A DNA stretch of 64,000 bases from Collimonas rhizosphaerae (lineage in GTDB: Bacteria; Pseudomonadota; Gammaproteobacteria; Burkholderiales; Burkholderiaceae_D): contig NZ_JBANDC010000013.1 of the NCBI RefSeq assembly GCF_038896935.1, positions 83,050-147,049 on the forward strand, written 5' to 3'. Positions 7,970-15,348 of the stretch are shown in pieces (positions within the stretch are counted from its first letter, which is position 1; each line of letters opens with the position of its first letter). A program made the position numbers and the translations under genes. The notes under the pieces are model-generated. The model saw only the letters and a list, made by a program, of their open reading frames with translations. It was not told where the DNA came from and ran no database searches.

Positions 7970-10681
7970 TCAGTTGGCGAGTGCTTTGCCGATGACTTCC
8001 AGTACGTCTTTCGACAAGTCAGGCGCTGCGGCGACGCGCTGCAAGGCCGCGCGCATCTTTTCCTGCAGCGCCGGCGCATATTTGCGCCAGCGGTCCAGGC
8101 TGCGCGCCAGCCGCGCCGCCACTTGCGGATTGACGCCGTTGAGTGCGATCACCTGGTCGGCCCAGAATTCATAGCCGCTGCCGTCGGCCGCGTGGAAATT
8201 GGCCGGGTTGCCGCTGCAGAAACTGAAAATCAGGCTGCGCGCGCGGTTCGGGTTTTTCAGCGTGAACGCCGGATGCTCCAGCAAGGCGCGGATCGCCGCG
8301 ACATCGGCCGTGTAAGCCGTGGCTTGCAAGGCGAACCATTTGTCGATGACCAATGCTTCCTGCTCGAAATCCTTATAGAATTTTTCCAGTGCGGCAGCCT
8401 TGCCTGGCGCACTGCTGTTAGTCAGCGCCACCAGCGCGGCCAGGCGGTCGGTCATGTTGTTGGCGTTGTCGTATTGCTGCTGGGCCAGCGCATGCGCCGC
8501 CTCGTCGTCGGCCTGGATCAGGTACGACAGGGCGACATTCTTCAATGCGCGCTTGCCAGACGCTTCCGCATCCGGGCTGTATGCGCCGAGTGTCTGGCTG
8601 GCATGGTAAGCCGCCAGCAGGTCATCCTTGAGCGCCAGTCCCAGCTTGCCGCGCAGGTATTGGCGCGACTGGTGGATCGCTTGCGGATCGATCACTTCGG
8701 TCTGCTCTGCCAGCAAGACTTCCGACGGCAGGGTCAGGGCCAGTTCGCGGAAAGCCGCGTCAAGCTTCGCATCGTTGAGGATCAGGCCGAACGCCGTGCC
8801 CAACGCTGCGCTGTTGGAGGCCGCATTGTCCAAGACCTCCTGCAGCGCCACCACATGGCCGGCTTGCCCTGCATCCTGCACCGCTGCAGTCAGCGCCAGC
8901 AAGCTGCGCGTAGCGAGACGCTGGCCGGCTTCCCAGCGGTTGAACGGATCGCTGTCGTGCGCCAGCAGGAAAGCCAGTTCGGCATCGCTGTATTCGACAT
9001 CCAGCACCACCGGCGCCGAAAAATTACGCAAGATCGACGGCACTGGCTGTTCCGCCACATCGACGAAACGGAAGGTCTGCTGCGCCTTGGTCAGCTCCAG
9101 CACGCGGGTGGTTGCGCCGCCGGCCTGGCCCTTGCCGTCTGCCTGCAAATGCAGCGGCATGTCCTTGCCTTTGCTATCGAGCAGACCGACTGCAACCGGG
9201 ATATGGAATGGCAGCTTCTTGGCCTGGCCCGGGGTCGGCGCACAGGTCTGCGTCAGTGTCAGCTCGTAGGTTTTCTTGACGGCGTCGTACTTGCTCTGTA
9301 CTTGCACCCGCGGCGTGCCGGCCTGGCTGTACCAGCGCTCGAACTGGCTCAGGTCGCGGCCGTTGGCGTCGACCATCGCGGCGCGGAAATCGTCGCACTC
9401 TACCGCTTGGCCGTCATGCCGCTCGAAATACAAGTCCATGCCTTTGCGGAAACCGTCGCGGCCGAACAGGGTCTGGTACATGCGCACCACTTCGGCGCCT
9501 TTTTCATAAATCGTGACGGTGTAGAAATTATTGATTTCGACATAGGAATCAGGCCGCACCGAGTGCGCCATCGGACCGGCATCCTCCGGGAACTGGGCCT
9601 GGCGCAAGACGCGTACGTCATCAATGCGCTTGACGGCGCGGCCGCTGTCGGTGCCGACCATGTCCGCCGAAAACTCCTGGTCGCGGAATACGGTCAGGCC
9701 CTCTTTCAGGGACAGCTGGAACCAGTCGCGGCAGGTGACGCGGTTGCCGGTCCAGTTATGGAAATATTCGTGGCCGACCACCGCTTCGATATTGGCGTAG
9801 TCGATGTCGGTAGCGATGCGTGGATTGGCCAGAACATATACCGTGTTGAATATGTTGAGGCCCTTGTTTTCCATCGCGCCCATGTTGAAGTCGCCGACGG
9901 CGACGATCATGAAGCGGTCCAGGTCGAGCTCCAGGCCGAAGCGTTCTTCGTCCCAGCGGATGCTGTTGACCAGGGAATCCATGGCGTGCCGGGTCTTGCC
10001 CAGGTTACCGTCTTCGACCCATACCTGCAGCAAGACTTCGCGGTCGGATTTTAGCATGTGTTTTTGTTCCTGGCAGACCAGATTGCCGGCCACCAGCGCG
10101 AACAGGTAGGACGGTTTCTTGAACGGGTCTTCCCACTTGGCGTAGTGGCGGCCATCTGTTAGTTCGCCTTCGTCGATCAGGTTGCCGTTCGACAGCAGCA
10201 CCGGATATTTCTTCTTGTCGGCGCGCAGCATCACGGTGTATTTGGCCATCACGTCGGGACGGTCAGGGAAATAGGTGATCTTGCGAAACCCTTCTGCTTC
10301 GCACTGGGTGAAAAAATTGCCGTTGGATACATACAAACCCATCAGCGAAGTATTTTTTTCCGGTCTGGTCAGCGTTTCGATTTCCAGCACCACCTTGGCC
10401 GGCGCCGAAGCGATGCGCAACTTGCCCGCTTCCAGCTGGTACTGGCCGGGTTTCAATTGTTTGCCGTTCAGGCGCAGTTGCAGCAGTTCCAGCTCTTCGC
10501 CGAACAGGACGATTTCCTTGCTGCCGCTGGCCGGATTGCGCCGCATCGTGATGCGGGTGGCGATACGGGTGGCTGCCGGATCAAGGTCGAAGCCCATGTC
10601 GACGCTGTCGACCAGGAAGGCGGGAACGGTGTAATCCTTACGAAGAACGGTTAATGGCGTGGCAGAGATGTCTGTGCGCAT
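7970..10681 (-). CDS. pepN: Aminopeptidase N (M1 family zinc peptidase)
   Basis: The complete 903-residue cytosolic zinc aminopeptidase cleaves N-terminal residues from peptides in protein turnover. It has the exopeptidase GAMEN motif (MGAMENKGLNIFN, about residue 268). The zinc site HEYFHNWTGNR lies near residue 302, with the second glutamate in LKEGLTVFRDQEF, and a C-terminal helical domain follows. The N-terminus (RKDYTVPAFLVDSVDMGFDL) matches bacterial PepN of the E. coli type rather than the shorter eukaryotic type. Its upstream side (10,682 on) is the start of the AT-rich island. Confidence 0.96.
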   Translation of the reverse strand: MRTDISATPLTVLRKDYTVPAFLVDSVDMGFDLDPAATRIATRITMRRNPASGSKEIVLFGEELELLQLRLNGKQLKPGQYQLEAGKLRIASAPAKVVLEIETLTRPEKNTSLMGLYVSNGNFFTQCEAEGFRKITYFPDRPDVMAKYTVMLRADKKKYPVLLSNGNLIDEGELTDGRHYAKWEDPFKKPSYLFALVAGNLVCQEQKHMLKSDREVLLQVWVEDGNLGKTRHAMDSLVNSIRWDEERFGLELDLDRFMIVAVGDFNMGAMENKGLNIFNTVYVLANPRIATDIDYANIEAVVGHEYFHNWTGNRVTCRDWFQLSLKEGLTVFRDQEFSADMVGTDSGRAVKRIDDVRVLRQAQFPEDAGPMAHSVRPDSYVEINNFYTVTIYEKGAEVVRMYQTLFGRDGFRKGMDLYFERHDGQAVECDDFRAAMVDANGRDLSQFERWYSQAGTPRVQVQSKYDAVKKTYELTLTQTCAPTPGQAKKLPFHIPVAVGLLDSKGKDMPLHLQADGKGQAGGATTRVLELTKAQQTFRFVDVAEQPVPSILRNFSAPVVLDVEYSDAELAFLLAHDSDPFNRWEAGQRLATRSLLALTAAVQDAGQAGHVVALQEVLDNAASNSAALGTAFGLILNDAKLDAAFRELALTLPSEVLLAEQTEVIDPQAIHQSRQYLRGKLGLALKDDLLAAYHASQTLGAYSPDAEASGKRALKNVALSYLIQADDEAAHALAQQQYDNANNMTDRLAALVALTNSSAPGKAAALEKFYKDFEQEALVIDKWFALQATAYTADVAAIRALLEHPAFTLKNPNRARSLIFSFCSGNPANFHAADGSGYEFWADQVIALNGVNPQVAARLARSLDRWRKYAPALQEKMRAALQRVAAAPDLSKDVLEVIGKALAN

Positions 10682-10992
10682 AGAGTAATGTGGAATGACG
10701 GTTGATAACTATGAACTATGGTTGGCAACTAAGTCTATGTGCCAAGATTGACGAACTGCTTAATCACCTAGCTGGCCGTCTCAATCGTTCAGGCAGATAG
10801 TGATTCTACCAATCAAAACACAAATCATCATGCGATTTATAGTGGGTTGTCAGCCCATGAATCATGCCAAAAATCACAAAATTTATACTCATGCCTGTCA
10901 AAATCGGATAGACTCATCTAGTCTAAAACCGCATAGCGAATTGGACAGTAAATTTACTTTCAGCAGGTCCTCAATAATTAATGGAGAAACTC
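10682..10992. other. Intergenic leader of the peptide island
   Basis: About 310 bases without a gene, where composition falls from GC-rich to AT-rich. It contains a short inverted repeat (TAGACT 10909-10914 / AGTCTA 10920-10925) and a weaker hairpin around 10844-10856. A TATACT box at 10884 has no convincing -35. GGAG at 10983-10986 is the ribosome site of the next ORF. Confidence 0.5.
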
Positions 10993-11118
10993 ATGGAACA
11001 AAATAAAATCGTTGAACAAGTTGAAGAAGATATGTTTGCTCAAATTGCTGTTGCGATTAATGATAGCGAGTTGGTCGAGTCCTATGCGGGCGTTCTTGAC
11101 ATGTCCTTCATGACATAA
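10993..11118 (+). CDS. Candidate RiPP precursor peptide (41 aa)
   Basis: A short ORF with ATG at 10993 and a good ribosome site (GGAGAAACTC) seven bases ahead. The peptide is acidic at the N-terminal side (VEQVEEDMF), has an amphipathic middle (AQIAVAINDSELVES) and ends in a short hydrophobic tail, SYAGVLDMSFMT. It has no Cys and no membrane helix. This leader-plus-core layout is typical of ribosomally made, modified peptides. It is the first gene of a run encoding a HEXXH peptide-modification enzyme, a YcaO enzyme and an exporter, which is the main argument. Possible modified residues in the tail are S38, T41, D36, Y31 and the backbone amides. I recognise no close family. A terminator-like hairpin follows at once, as is common after precursor genes. 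Confidence 0.6.
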   Translation: MEQNKIVEQVEEDMFAQIAVAINDSELVESYAGVLDMSFMT

Positions 11119-11128
11119 GTTTGAAAAG

Positions 11129-11169
11129 AAAAGGAGGGGGGGGGTAAGATTTTTATTTCCCCTTTTTTT
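11129..11169 (+). terminator. Terminator/attenuator with a nine-G run
   Basis: A purine-rich arm (AAAAGGAGGGG) can pair with CCCCTTTTTTT (11159-11169), giving a stem ending in seven T. It starts 11 bases after the precursor stop. The G-run (11136-11144, nine G) lies in the ascending arm, so its length would change stem strength. It may limit read-through so that the precursor is made in excess of the enzymes. Confidence 0.5.
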
Positions 11170-11179
11170 CATTAACAAG

Positions 11180-11305
11180 GTGCTGAAAAGTTATTTCAAT
11201 TTAGATCCGTGTGATTATGTGCACATTCGCAGCTGGTCGCTCTTCAATACCCAGCATGTTTTAATTATTATGCTCGTAGGTATAGCATATTTCATATGGC
11301 AATAA
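11180..11305 (+). CDS. Candidate small membrane protein (41 aa) coupled to the HEXXH gene
   Basis: A GTG-started ORF of 41 codons. Its last third is a single hydrophobic helix (HVLIIMLVGIAYFIW) after a polar part (FNLDPCDYVHIRSWSLF). The stop codon TAA (11303-11305) is one base before the ATG of the HEXXH gene, the spacing of translational coupling, and that gene has no strong ribosome site of its own. A weak AACAAG precedes GTG. It could be an immunity or accessory membrane peptide, or simply a coupling leader; nothing in the sequence decides. It is not recognised by family. Confidence 0.4.
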   Translation: MLKSYFNLDPCDYVHIRSWSLFNTQHVLIIMLVGIAYFIWQ

Positions 11306-11306
11306 A

Positions 11307-12356
11307 ATGCATACTTCAGAAACATTGATTAATGTAAGTGCGTTTCCATCGACAAATAATGCGCAGGTTCTTTACCTAAATTATCAACGCCGTGTTTTCA
11401 ATAGTTTGCTCCATGTGGCAAAAGCAGCAGCTGGCCCTTTAAATATTGATATTTCAGGTATCAAACGTTTGTCAGATCGCTTTGTAAATACCCCTGCTTC
11501 ATCATATCTTTTTGCAACAAATTGCCTTTGTGTAGAGTCAATAAAAAAATGCAATGGAATTGATGGCCTTAAATCTGCTCTCATTAATTTCAATGAAACT
11601 GCAGAAGACGATTTGATTTTTGTTTTTCCAATCATCCGAAATATTTCAGATGTTCAATGGGTAAAGGGAGAGGATGTCGCAGATGTTGCAAACAAGGCTT
11701 TTGAAAAAAATAGAAATTTTTATACGCTGACAGCAAATATCAAGCCAGTAATGGAAGAGTCATTTATTTTCCATAAAAATTTTATTAATAAAGCATTGGT
11801 ATTATTAAAAAACTCTCCTGCACACGTTTATTTTGACGAACTATGCAGATATATTTCAACTATAGGTTTATACGATGGAATAGGAATTTCTGGATGGTCT
11901 TCAGAGCAACATATCGGCGCCATTTTTATTCGTAATTCAACTGGATCTGGGGAGTTACGTGAAGGTGTTGAAGCAACGGTTGTTAATGCCCCACCTCTTG
12001 TCTACTATGTGGAACAATTAATTCATGAAACGGCCCATGTTCACTTGGATTTGCTCATGGAAACTCACAAACTTTTTCTGAATGACAATGAAGCGAAATA
12101 CGTTTCACCAATTCGTTTTGATTTAAGGCCGATGCGGGGGGTATTTCATGCGGTATTTGTACTTACTCGGATCTACAACGTTCTTCGGTCAATTAATTTC
12201 TCTGAGGAACGAGATGAAAATTATCGTCTCGCCAGATGTAAAGTTATTGAAGGGAAAGTAAAATCTGGATTGAAAGAGATTCATAAAAATGCTGTGTTAA
12301 CAGAATCAGGAAGGTTTTTGTTGGAAGATATGGCGAAATTATTAAGATTTCCATAA
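11307..12356 (+). CDS. HEXXH-motif peptide modification enzyme (putative peptide beta-hydroxylase)
   Basis: The 349-residue protein carries HETAH at residues 240-244 in the context VEQLIHETAHVHLDLL. Further on is RPMRGVFHAVFVLTRI, whose R-P-x-x-G-x-x-H-A pattern supplies a likely third metal ligand (H281). This combination matches the HEXXH-motif putative peptide modification family (TIGR04267-like). Members of that family sit beside RiPP precursors, and some have been described as iron/2-oxoglutarate-dependent peptide beta-hydroxylases rather than proteases. Asp, Asn or hydrophobic residues in the precursor tail could be substrates (inference). The gene is AT-rich with foreign codon use. It is followed by a decayed IS630 copy that separates it from the YcaO gene. 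Confidence 0.72.
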   Translation: MHTSETLINVSAFPSTNNAQVLYLNYQRRVFNSLLHVAKAAAGPLNIDISGIKRLSDRFVNTPASSYLFATNCLCVESIKKCNGIDGLKSALINFNETAEDDLIFVFPIIRNISDVQWVKGEDVADVANKAFEKNRNFYTLTANIKPVMEESFIFHKNFINKALVLLKNSPAHVYFDELCRYISTIGLYDGIGISGWSSEQHIGAIFIRNSTGSGELREGVEATVVNAPPLVYYVEQLIHETAHVHLDLLMETHKLFLNDNEAKYVSPIRFDLRPMRGVFHAVFVLTRIYNVLRSINFSEERDENYRLARCKVIEGKVKSGLKEIHKNAVLTESGRFLLEDMAKLLRFP

Positions 12357-12358
12357 TT

Positions 12359-12760
12359 CATGACATCCCCACTGTATAGCAGCAATGATCGAAGGATATT
12401 TTTGAACTTATTGCGCGCAATCGTCTGCGCTCGCCCAGATCGTTGTGACAGTAGTTGGTCAGTGCATGTCGGTTGAGCTAGACCCACAAATATTCTGCGA
12501 GGTTCAAATCCAGTGCATACAGCGGCAGTATATCTTCACGCACCAGTCGGCCACGATGCGCTCTCAAGCCTTCGCAGATAAGCAGCATCGGTTTTTCAAA
12601 TGGGTCTTGAGCACCTTGAAACTCAACAACCTTTCCCTCTTCTTGATGCTACCGTTGTGCAGCCAGAACAATCCAATAGTACCCGTAAGTTCTGCGATAT
12701 CCCTATGTATGGTTCCGCTTGAGGTGAAAGCTGCCTTCGATACGTTCCATAACCCCATTT
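12359..12760 (-). pseudogene. Decayed IS630 family transposase (C-terminal part)
   Basis: Read on the minus strand, broken frames contain the IS630 DDE C-terminal block: LLICEGLRAHRGRLVRE (12575-12525), then LPLYALDLNLAEYLW (about 12525-12485, family pattern LPxYAPELNPxEYLW with the catalytic E). A stop codon (TAG) follows at once, and then LNRHALTNYC. Upstream pieces such as VVEFQGAQDPFEKPML are in frame only after internal stops. The N-terminal half is not recognisable. The stretch 12,761-13,065 is AT-rich and unassigned; it may be further relic DNA and must hold any promoter for the next gene. Confidence 0.7.
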
Positions 12761-13065
12761 TGCACGACGGTGAACGACACATCCAGAAATACCCAAGCAA
12801 CGAGGCAATCGTGGCGAAACCAAACAGTCGGTTGCTTTCAACTCGCTGCGACGATCGCGCAAGCATGCTGATACGGTACTGCTTTTTATCACCAATCCAC
12901 CTGTTCTCTTCCCCAACAATGTAGCTGAACACGCTGAGCATATGCCCAAGGTCAAGCAGAAAATACAAGGCAATCGCATACTTGATGTTTTACGCAACGT
13001 TTTTAACGCTAATCCTGTTCAGCCTACCTTCTGCTGAATAATCAAAATTTCGAGAGAGTCCGCCT

Positions 13066-14037
13066 ATGTTTCACCAAAGACACATGGATCAACTAGCCTC
13101 AATCATTGAAAAATCAGTTGTAACTCATCGCATGACATCTATTGGAGAGATGTATGTTGCAGGCACCGGGATTCACGTCAATACGAATGGTTCCGCAGCT
13201 CCGTATTTTGTGGGTGGGTTTTCCTGTAAAAAAACTAGGGAAGAAGCAGTACTCGTCGCCCGATTTGAATGTAAAGAACGGGCGTTTGCGATGTTCGACT
13301 TTAGGAATGATACCAGCGACGGATACCCTCTTTACTCATTTTCTCAGAATATAGTCAAAGGAATGGCGACTCCCGATGAGGTCATGCTACGCCCTGGTTC
13401 GGATGCTGTTGGACTTGCCATCCGTGTTTCGCGGAAGGACGCAATAGTACACGCCGCTAATGAGATACTTGAGCGTGCTTTACTTGGGAAAATATTTTAC
13501 TGTGAGCTTCCCATAGCTCTTATATCTAAAGAAACCATAGGAGATCATCTCTGTTATTTTTACACGACGGCAGATAAGCAACAAACCGGATTTGTGATGG
13601 CTGTCTTGGTGGGGCGCGACCATAAATTTCTGACATTGGGTGCAAGCAGAGATGATTCAATTAGACATGCCATTAATAAAAGTCGGGCGGAAGCAATTAT
13701 GCTCGCGGACAATATCCTAGCTGGAAAGAGTACTAAGCATATCGTTAATAAACACACTCGCCAGCGTATGGCATCTCAAACTGATGCTGCAATGATTCTC
13801 AAGCGTCTGGATTTTCTCGAAAACGGATGCGTCAAATCTATCCCTGTACCGACTGATAGTTGTTCAATTGAAGGCGTGATTTCGCTATGTGGAGGTAGCG
13901 ATATTTCCTATTGTGTGCTGGCCGAATCGGAATCAATGGCTGTCGTACGCGCAGTCGCAACTGATTTCCCAACCTTAGCTGATCTAAGACTTAATAATTT
14001 AGGCTCCATGGAGGCCAGTATCGACTTTGTTTGCTGA
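13066..14037 (+). CDS. Stand-alone YcaO-type enzyme (putative peptide backbone cyclodehydratase)
   Basis: The 323-residue protein shows the three glutamate/arginine blocks of the YcaO ATP-binding fold. These are FSCKKTREEAVLVARFECKE followed by RAFA (residues 52-75; E68, E71, R72), GLAIRVSRKDAIVHAANEIL followed by ERAL (116-139; E133, E136, R137), and GASRDDSIRHAINKSRAEAI (192-211; E209). YcaO enzymes activate a peptide amide with ATP to form azolines, thioamides or macroamidines. No E1-like/ocin-ThiF partner, TfuA or azoline dehydrogenase gene is visible in the cluster, and the C-terminus lacks the proline-rich PxPxP end of azole-forming members. It is shorter than most YcaOs (about 400). 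GAGAG precedes the ATG. It is probably the key enzyme of the cluster. Confidence 0.75.
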   Translation: MFHQRHMDQLASIIEKSVVTHRMTSIGEMYVAGTGIHVNTNGSAAPYFVGGFSCKKTREEAVLVARFECKERAFAMFDFRNDTSDGYPLYSFSQNIVKGMATPDEVMLRPGSDAVGLAIRVSRKDAIVHAANEILERALLGKIFYCELPIALISKETIGDHLCYFYTTADKQQTGFVMAVLVGRDHKFLTLGASRDDSIRHAINKSRAEAIMLADNILAGKSTKHIVNKHTRQRMASQTDAAMILKRLDFLENGCVKSIPVPTDSCSIEGVISLCGGSDISYCVLAESESMAVVRAVATDFPTLADLRLNNLGSMEASIDFVC

Positions 14038-14046
14038 TGCACCATT

Positions 14047-15348
14047 TTGACCTCCCTTGAAGTATGTCCGTTGAATCATAGCCAATTGTCAAAAATGAAA
14101 AAATTACCTGGTTATTGTTTACTCTCCTTTGAAGTTATTTACACTGCGTGGGAGTGGATGTTTCTTCTTGCCGCGGCATTTTTTCTTACATCAATCGAGC
14201 ATGGTGGATTAATTTCGAGCATTCTTTTTTTCACAACAGCCGGTGTGAGGGTTCTAGGCGCAAAGAGGATTGCGGCAGAGATTGCAAATCGGTCGATCAT
14301 TGCTAAATTCAGTTTAGCGCTTATTGCAAGGTTTGGACTTTTTATTTTAGCATTGTGTCTATTTTTTTTGAAAGATGCACCAAATTATATTTGGATAGTA
14401 TGGATGATACTCGCAGCTATTCTCTTCATTTCTGACGGATATGCGAGTATAGATTTTCGTTACATCCTGTCCCAAAACGAGCATTTTTCCTTTGGTCGTA
14501 TCGGCTCATTTCTCAACATCGGGAAGCGAGGAACAATTGCAATTACCTCCCTAATTGCTCTACAAATTCCGTCGGGGGATTGGAGAACTTTGGGGTTGAT
14601 TTTGTGTGTGCCGATCTTTTTTGGCATAGTATCCATGGCTTGGCTACTGTTTTTTGTTAATACAAACCCTTTCCTGCTTCTAGAGAGACAAACGTCTGTT
14701 TCAGAGAAAAGCACAGAAATCTGGAGGACAGGCAAGGAAGTCAGGGCGCTGGCGCTATATTTATTCGCATTTAATTTATTCTTCGGAGCAAATGGTCTAA
14801 TGGTAATTAAGGCCATTACAAGTTATAAATTGGAACTGTATGCAATCAATCCACTCACTATTTTTTACGCCTCCTTTGTATTTACCAATGTAGTCACAAT
14901 GATTTATCCGAAGTTAGCAGAGCGATTTTCTGATTGGAGAAGTATTTGCTTACTTTATATATTGACAGCAGGGTTTTGCATTGGCTATTGGGGGTTGAGG
15001 AATAATGTTTTTATGTTCATGGTCGCCGCCTTGTGCTTTGGTATGGCGTATGCTCTCCAAACAACCTGTGTCTTTGTCAAATTGTATAAAGAAATAAAAG
15101 GGAACAATCAGGCAAATCATCTAGCTCGGATCGATACTGTGAGCAAACTCGGCTTTATCGTATCTCAACTCTCCGTTGGATTATTGCTTGACGCTGGATT
15201 TGACCCTCTTTTACTGAGTGCCACGTTTGGTTTGGCATCTGTGATTGCTCTTGGCATATATATGGGAATATGCCAAGGTTTGATCCCACAGCACGCCAAA
15301 ATGAGGCAAACCCCAGGTCCAGCCCCCCACCAAGAGGAACCCCCATGA
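14047..15348 (+). CDS. MFS-type transporter of the peptide cluster
   Basis: This is a membrane protein of about 430 residues with ten to twelve hydrophobic helices and a cytoplasmic loop near residues 215-235. The overall layout is that of the major facilitator superfamily. It starts nine bases after the YcaO stop, so it is co-translated with it. Export of the mature peptide and self-protection is the likely role, as in other azole-peptide clusters with MFS exporters. The start is uncertain: TTG 14047 or ATG 14095, neither with a clear ribosome site. The last 20 or so residues (for example RQTPGPAPHQEEPP) are encoded in GC-rich host DNA and overlap the next start codon (ATGA), which suggests the native C-terminus was replaced at the island junction. 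Confidence 0.78.
   Translation: MTSLEVCPLNHSQLSKMKKLPGYCLLSFEVIYTAWEWMFLLAAAFFLTSIEHGGLISSILFFTTAGVRVLGAKRIAAEIANRSIIAKFSLALIARFGLFILALCLFFLKDAPNYIWIVWMILAAILFISDGYASIDFRYILSQNEHFSFGRIGSFLNIGKRGTIAITSLIALQIPSGDWRTLGLILCVPIFFGIVSMAWLLFFVNTNPFLLLERQTSVSEKSTEIWRTGKEVRALALYLFAFNLFFGANGLMVIKAITSYKLELYAINPLTIFYASFVFTNVVTMIYPKLAERFSDWRSICLLYILTAGFCIGYWGLRNNVFMFMVAALCFGMAYALQTTCVFVKLYKEIKGNNQANHLARIDTVSKLGFIVSQLSVGLLLDAGFDPLLLSATFGLASVIALGIYMGICQGLIPQHAKMRQTPGPAPHQEEPP

Noticed and set aside
8123..10054. Long plus-strand open frame across pepN
   Set aside because: It is an antisense shadow in a GC-rich gene; pepN has full domain evidence on the other strand.
11136..11144. Phase variation of the precursor reading frame by the nine-G run
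   Set aside because: The precursor stop codon (11116-11118) precedes the run, so slippage cannot change its frame; only attenuator strength could vary.
12445..12968. Short ORFs on both strands between the HEXXH and YcaO genes
   Set aside because: They have no ribosome site and cover the broken IS630 transposase, whose motifs are split between frames.
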